Origin: HyVt-443 sp964544655
GTDB lineage: Bacteria; Pseudomonadota; Gammaproteobacteria; Chromatiales; Chromatiaceae
Direction: 5' to 3'
Length of the DNA stretch: 18,910 nucleotides
Assembly (NCBI GenBank): GCA_964544655.1
Contig: CAZJCM010000044.1
Span: forward strand, 1 to 18,910
The notes under the pieces are model-generated. The model saw only the letters and a program-made list of their open reading frames with translations. It was not told the DNA's origin and made no database searches. Below are positions 14,848 to 18,910 of this stretch, one piece after another (within the stretch, counting starts at the first letter, position 1; each line of letters begins with the position of its first letter). The position numbers and the translations under genes are program-made.

Positions 14848-15150
14848 GTGCGCGCCGGTTCCCTGACGACCCAATTCGTTTCCGGTCAACAGAATGGCCG
14901 GATGGCCCCTGTCTCACCCTTGGCAAAGGCCGGCCCGGAGCAACAGCCGGAGCGGCGATCATCCCCTCAAACCACACCCGTCCTGGCGAAAAGCGAAGCC
15001 CAGACTCTGCAGATGCCCCCCCGGCGCCCTGATTACAGCCATATCGCCGGGGTGAAGAACCGGCAAGCAATAACGGCCTACCAGGCCCTAGACGAACAGA
15101 CGCGGCGGGAACGGCTCGATACTCTCCTCGGCTTGGACGAATACGCCTGA
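14848..15150 (+). CDS. Small protein with conserved-looking C-terminal motif
   Basis: A 100-residue hypothetical protein. Residues 1-60 are low-complexity and Pro/Gln/Ser-rich (disordered). The C-terminal 35 residues (VKNRQAITAYQALDEQTRRE then RLDTLLGLDEYA) look like a folded helical motif ending in LLGxDxYA. I recall this ending from unnamed gammaproteobacterial proteins; no function is known to me. The start is GTG with AAGG 7 nt upstream, 9 nt after the HIT gene. ATG 14902 is an alternative start that would shorten the disordered part. Membership in an operon with the HIT gene is likely. Confidence 0.6.
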   Translation: MRAGSLTTQFVSGQQNGRMAPVSPLAKAGPEQQPERRSSPQTTPVLAKSEAQTLQMPPRRPDYSHIAGVKNRQAITAYQALDEQTRRERLDTLLGLDEYA

Positions 15151-15501
15151 ATACGCCAGACTCCCGCAAAGATGATTTTCCGGCTGTTCCCCGGGCCGGA
15201 TGCCACTGGATCGTTGATGGAGACGACCACTTCCGCCGATGGCAGAACTTTTCTGGCATTTTTTCCATCCCGGTCTACTTTAGTAGTGTCCTTCCAGAAA
15301 CATCGACGGCAGACCCAGATCCATCTAGGTATGTATTATTCACCCATGATGTCGGCCCGTATCCGTTGCGGGTCTCTGCGACCTCCATTCGTCATTTTGT
15401 CATGCATGCCAAAGATGGCTGCGCCTGCATGAAAGGACATGAATGGTCAGATACCTGCTTCTATACCCGATGACACCACCCCTAACCAGCGATAGCCAGA
15501 T
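15151..15501. other. 351-bp intergenic region before the glutamate dehydrogenase gene
   Basis: No convincing gene or RNA is visible. A short direct repeat of GAATACGCC straddles the end of the previous gene (15140 and 15150). A small palindrome, CTACTTTAGTAG, lies near 15285. An 86-codon frame from 15172 has no ribosome binding site and no recognisable composition. The gdhB promoter probably lies here, but no clear -10/-35 pair was found. Confidence 0.5.
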
Positions 15502-18500
15502 ATGAAGAAGAACAATGATGAACATTTGCAGCAACACCTGACGGAACAGTTTCTCGAGCAGTACCGGAAGCGATTCAATGAGACGGAAACAGCGCAGATT
15601 CAAACCCTGCTCGGCATCTATTACCGCTATGTCTCTGATGAAGATCTGGCGGGTGAAAACAGCGCTGACCTGATTGGTGCTGCCATCGCCCATTGGCAGT
15701 TGTTGCGTGAACGGCATACCGATGCCCCCGGCATCCGGGTCTACAACCCGACCTTCGAGGAGCATGGCTGGCAGTGTCGCCATACGGTGATTGAGGTGGT
15801 GACGGATGATATGGCATTCCTGGTGGATTCCCTCTCCATGGGGCTCAACCGGGCCGGTCTGACCATTCAGTTGACCATTCATCCTGTGGTGATGACGCGC
15901 CGCGACCGGCGTGGCAGGCTGCTGGAGATCAGTGCTGGTGGCAGCGATGGCCGGGCGGAATCGATGATCGCCTTCCAAGTGGAGAAACAACTGGATCCGG
16001 CGGTGCTGCAGGCGCTGGAACAGATGATGCGTTCCATCATTGGCGACATCGTGCGGGCCAACAGCGACTGGCAGGCGATGCGGCAGCAGGTGCTGCAGAT
16101 CACCCGCCAGCTGGACGATGCAGCGTTGCCTCTGGCGGTGGGAGAGCGGGCCGAGAGCAGTGCCTTTCTCGATTGGATCGTGCAGGATCACTTCACCTTC
16201 CTGGCCTGGTGTGAATTCGACCTGCAGGATGAGGACGGTCAGCTGTCGCTGCACATAGACGACGACAGTCTGTTGGGATTGTTCGCCGGTGGCGGGCGGG
16301 AAGGTTATGAACCGGCGACGGTGATTCCCGACCTGGGCCGGGACCTCTCCAACTTTCCCTGTCACCTGGTGGTCACCAAGGCCAACGCCCGCTCCACCGT
16401 GCATCGTCCGGCCTATATGGACTTCATCGGCGTCAAGCGTTATGACGATCAGGGCAGGGTGAACGGCCTCAGCTGCATTGTGGGCCTGTTCACCCTGGCG
16501 GCCTACAGCAGCCCACCCAGTGAGATACCACTGTTGCGGCAAAAGGTGGCTGAGGTAGCCAACTCGGCCCGGCTGGCGCAAAACGGTCACTCGGCGAGGC
16601 TGTTGCACAGCATTCTGGAGAGCTTTCCGCGGGACGCCCTGTTCCAGATCAGCAGTGGTGAGCTGGGCGAGATCGCCCTCGGCATCATCGGTCTGCAGGA
16701 GCGCCAGCGCACCCGGTTGTTTATGTTCCGGGATGCCTTTCGCCGCTTCTACTCCTGTCTCGTCTACTTGCCACGGGAACAGTACAACCGCGATCTTCGG
16801 CTGCGCATCCAGAAGGTGCTGGTGGAGGCCTTTCAGGGTACTGAGGTGGAGTTCAATACCCTGTTCTCAGAGTCCGTGCTGGCACGGATCCACTTCGTCG
16901 TTTACACGCTGCCGGACAGCGAGGCCGAATTCGATCCTGAAGAGCTGGAGCAGCGGGTGATCGAGGCCACCAAGAGTTGGCAGGACGATTTCCGCGAGGC
17001 GCTGATGGAGGAGTATGGCGAGGCCACCGGCAGCGCTTACTTCAAACAGTATGAGCAGGCCTTTCCCGGCGGGTATCGGGAGGACTTCCATCCCCGCACC
17101 GCTGCCGCCGATGTGGCGCGTATCGGCCAGGCGCTGGCAGACGGCAAGCTGGGTATGCATTTCTACCGGCCAATCGTCGAGTCCCCGGAACAGGTCCATT
17201 TCCGCCTCTACTCACCACACCAGCCGTTGCCGCTGTCCGAAGTGATCCCGGTATTGGAGAACATGGGGCTGAGGGTATTCGGTGAGCGCCCCTATCAGAT
17301 CCGCCACGCCGACGGTGAGGTGTGGATCCATGACTTTGCCATGGACTATGGGGGAGGTGCCGAACGACTCAATGATCGCAGCAGTGCCCTGTTTCAGGCG
17401 GCGTTCCAGCAGATCTGGGCGGGCCGGGTAGATAATGACGGGTTCAATCAGCTGGTGCTGGATGCCGGTCTCTCCTGGCGCCAGGTGCTGGTGTTGCGGG
17501 CCTACAGCCGCTACTTGCAGCAGATCCGCACGCCTTACAGTCAGACCTATATCATCGAGAGCCTGATCTGTCATGCCCGCATCAGTGAACGACTGGTGGC
17601 CCTGTTCCAGGCCCGTTTCGACCCCGCATCGAAAGACCGGGACGGCAAGCAGGGACGGATACTGGAGAAGATCGAGTCCATGCTGGAAGGGGTCTCCAGC
17701 CTCGATCAGGACCGCATCCTGCGCAGTTTCGCCAATCTGATCTGGTCCACCTTGCGCACCAACTATTTTCAGCTCGATGCCGCCGGTCAGCCGAAGGAGT
17801 ACTTCTCGTTCAAGATCGATCCGCGCCAGGTCAGCGGTATGCCCCTGCCTCACCCTATGTTCGAGATCTATGTCTTCTCTTCGCGCATGGAGGGGGTTCA
17901 CCTGCGGGGAGGCAGGGTGGCGCGCGGCGGTCTGCGCTGGTCCGATCGGATGGAGGATTTCCGTACCGAGGTGCTGGGCCTGATGAAGGCGCAGATGGTG
18001 AAGAACACGGTGATCGTTCCGGTGGGTTCGAAGGGAGGGTTCATCGTCAAGAGGTCGCCGCCCGGCGGGGAACGGGAGGCGGTAATGGCAGAGGTGGTGC
18101 ACTGTTATCAGACCCTGCTGAGAGGGCTGCTCGACCTGACGGACAATCTGGTCGATGGCGAGGTGGTGCCGCCGGCCCTGACGGTGCGCCATGACGAGGA
18201 CGACCCCTATCTGGTGATTGCTGCCGACAAGGGGACCGCCACCTTTTCAGATATCGCCAATGCCGTATCGGCGGAGTATGGATTCTGGCTTGGCGACGCC
18301 TTCGCCTCCGGTGGCTCTGCCGGCTATGACCACAAGAAGATGGGCATCACCGCCCGCGGCGCCTGGGAGTCGGTGAAGCGTAACTTCCGCGAACTGGGGG
18401 TGGATATTCAGACCACGCCCTTCCGGGTGGTGGGTATCGGTGACATGTCCGGCGACGTGTTCGGTAACGGTATGCTCCTGTCGCGGCAGATTCGCCTGGT

Positions 18501-18910
18501 GGGGGCGTTCAACCACCAGCACATCTTTATCGATCCCGAACCTGATCCGGAGATCTCGTTCCAGGAGCGTGAACGTCTGTTTCGCCTGCCACGCTCCAGT
18601 TGGAAGGACTACGACAAAAAACTGATCTCCACTGGCGGCGGCGTCTTCTCGCGTAGCCTGAAATCGATCCCTGTGAGCGATGAGATGCGGGCTTTACTTG
18701 GCACCACCGCCAACCGCATGACTCCCAACGAGCTGATATCGAGCCTGCTCAAGGCACCGGTGGATCTGCTCTGGAATGGGGGCATCGGCACCTATGTGAA
18801 GGCGGCGAGTGAGAGTGATGCCGACGTCCGTGACAAGGCCAATGATGGCGTTCGTGTCAATGGCCATGAATTGCGTTGCAAGGTGGTTGGGGAGGGGGGC
18901 AATCTGGGGG
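15502..18910 (+). CDS. gdhB: Large NAD-specific glutamate dehydrogenase, 3' truncated by window
   Basis: The first 1136 residues of the roughly 1600-residue NAD-dependent glutamate dehydrogenase (L-glutamate + NAD+ to 2-oxoglutarate + NH4+ + NADH), a cytoplasmic catabolic enzyme. The frame is open from ATG 15502 to the window end. The N-terminal half (about 1-700) carries the regulatory ACT-like region (VIEVVTDDMAFLVDSLSMGL). The catalytic part shows RGGLRWSDR (808-816), PVGSKGGF with the likely catalytic Lys844, and GIGDMSGDVFGNGML (978-992) in the NAD-binding region. An in-frame TAG at 15493-15495 fixes the start at 15502, which has only a weak ribosome binding site. The gene stands alone after a 351-bp spacer. 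The rest of the protein lies beyond the window. Confidence 0.95.
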   Translation, partial: MKKNNDEHLQQHLTEQFLEQYRKRFNETETAQIQTLLGIYYRYVSDEDLAGENSADLIGAAIAHWQLLRERHTDAPGIRVYNPTFEEHGWQCRHTVIEVVTDDMAFLVDSLSMGLNRAGLTIQLTIHPVVMTRRDRRGRLLEISAGGSDGRAESMIAFQVEKQLDPAVLQALEQMMRSIIGDIVRANSDWQAMRQQVLQITRQLDDAALPLAVGERAESSAFLDWIVQDHFTFLAWCEFDLQDEDGQLSLHIDDDSLLGLFAGGGREGYEPATVIPDLGRDLSNFPCHLVVTKANARSTVHRPAYMDFIGVKRYDDQGRVNGLSCIVGLFTLAAYSSPPSEIPLLRQKVAEVANSARLAQNGHSARLLHSILESFPRDALFQISSGELGEIALGIIGLQERQRTRLFMFRDAFRRFYSCLVYLPREQYNRDLRLRIQKVLVEAFQGTEVEFNTLFSESVLARIHFVVYTLPDSEAEFDPEELEQRVIEATKSWQDDFREALMEEYGEATGSAYFKQYEQAFPGGYREDFHPRTAAADVARIGQALADGKLGMHFYRPIVESPEQVHFRLYSPHQPLPLSEVIPVLENMGLRVFGERPYQIRHADGEVWIHDFAMDYGGGAERLNDRSSALFQAAFQQIWAGRVDNDGFNQLVLDAGLSWRQVLVLRAYSRYLQQIRTPYSQTYIIESLICHARISERLVALFQARFDPASKDRDGKQGRILEKIESMLEGVSSLDQDRILRSFANLIWSTLRTNYFQLDAAGQPKEYFSFKIDPRQVSGMPLPHPMFEIYVFSSRMEGVHLRGGRVARGGLRWSDRMEDFRTEVLGLMKAQMVKNTVIVPVGSKGGFIVKRSPPGGEREAVMAEVVHCYQTLLRGLLDLTDNLVDGEVVPPALTVRHDEDDPYLVIAADKGTATFSDIANAVSAEYGFWLGDAFASGGSAGYDHKKMGITARGAWESVKRNFRELGVDIQTTPFRVVGIGDMSGDVFGNGMLLSRQIRLVGAFNHQHIFIDPEPDPEISFQERERLFRLPRSSWKDYDKKLISTGGGVFSRSLKSIPVSDEMRALLGTTANRMTPNELISSLLKAPVDLLWNGGIGTYVKAASESDADVRDKANDGVRVNGHELRCKVVGEGGNLG

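Noticed and set aside
13561..14889. 442-codon open frame on the - strand
   Set aside because: Antisense to ybaB, recR and the HIT gene, all clear genes; no recognisable motif.
15172..15432. 86-codon open frame in the spacer before gdhB
   Set aside because: No ribosome binding site, no recognisable domain, and composition unlike neighbouring genes.
15400..16608. 402-codon open frame on the - strand
   Set aside because: Antisense to the glutamate dehydrogenase; composition of a shadow frame.
17212..18192. 326-codon open frame on the - strand
   Set aside because: Antisense to the conserved catalytic part of the glutamate dehydrogenase; no motif.

Overview
The window is GC-rich, densely coded chromosomal DNA from a gammaproteobacterium. 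The ffs-dnaX-ybaB-recR block is typical of proteobacteria. The copper genes, the large NAD-glutamate dehydrogenase and the M48 peptidase would suit a Chromatiales-like or sulfur-oxidising lineage, but that assignment is inference. There is no prophage, integrase, tRNA, insertion sequence or CRISPR array that I can support.

Left end (1-1700): a region of gene decay. A chalcone isomerase-like gene (+ strand) is broken by a stop and at least one frameshift. An intact alpha/beta hydrolase (- strand) follows, and its 3' end runs antisense into the broken gene. Its start overlaps, as ATGA, the end of a 5' stub of a sterol desaturase (fatty acid hydroxylase family) gene that keeps its ribosome binding site but stops after 34 codons.

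Copper region (1970-7520): on the + strand lie a small Cys/Met-rich secreted protein, a cytochrome c lipoprotein, a membrane SHOCT protein, a heavy-metal-associated-like protein with no CxxC but a CC tail, a large CopA-type Cu+ P-type ATPase (three CxxC metal-binding domains plus one degenerate one) and a CopZ-like chaperone. A MerR-family regulator with mercury-MerR-like cysteine spacing faces them from the - strand, 5 bp beyond copZ. CopZ would carry Cu(I) to CopA for export. The secreted protein and the cytochrome would act in the periplasm.

Middle (7560-11600): an unnamed coiled-coil/membrane protein with a CMYC motif, a convergent HtpX-like M48 membrane protease, and an SLC13-type transporter carrying two central RCK_C (TrkA-C) domains.

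Right end (11600-18910): the 4.5S SRP RNA gene ffs, dnaX, ybaB and recR in the conserved order, then a HIT-family hydrolase, a short protein with a conserved-looking C-terminus, and the 5' two-thirds of a large NAD-specific glutamate dehydrogenase that continues past the window edge.
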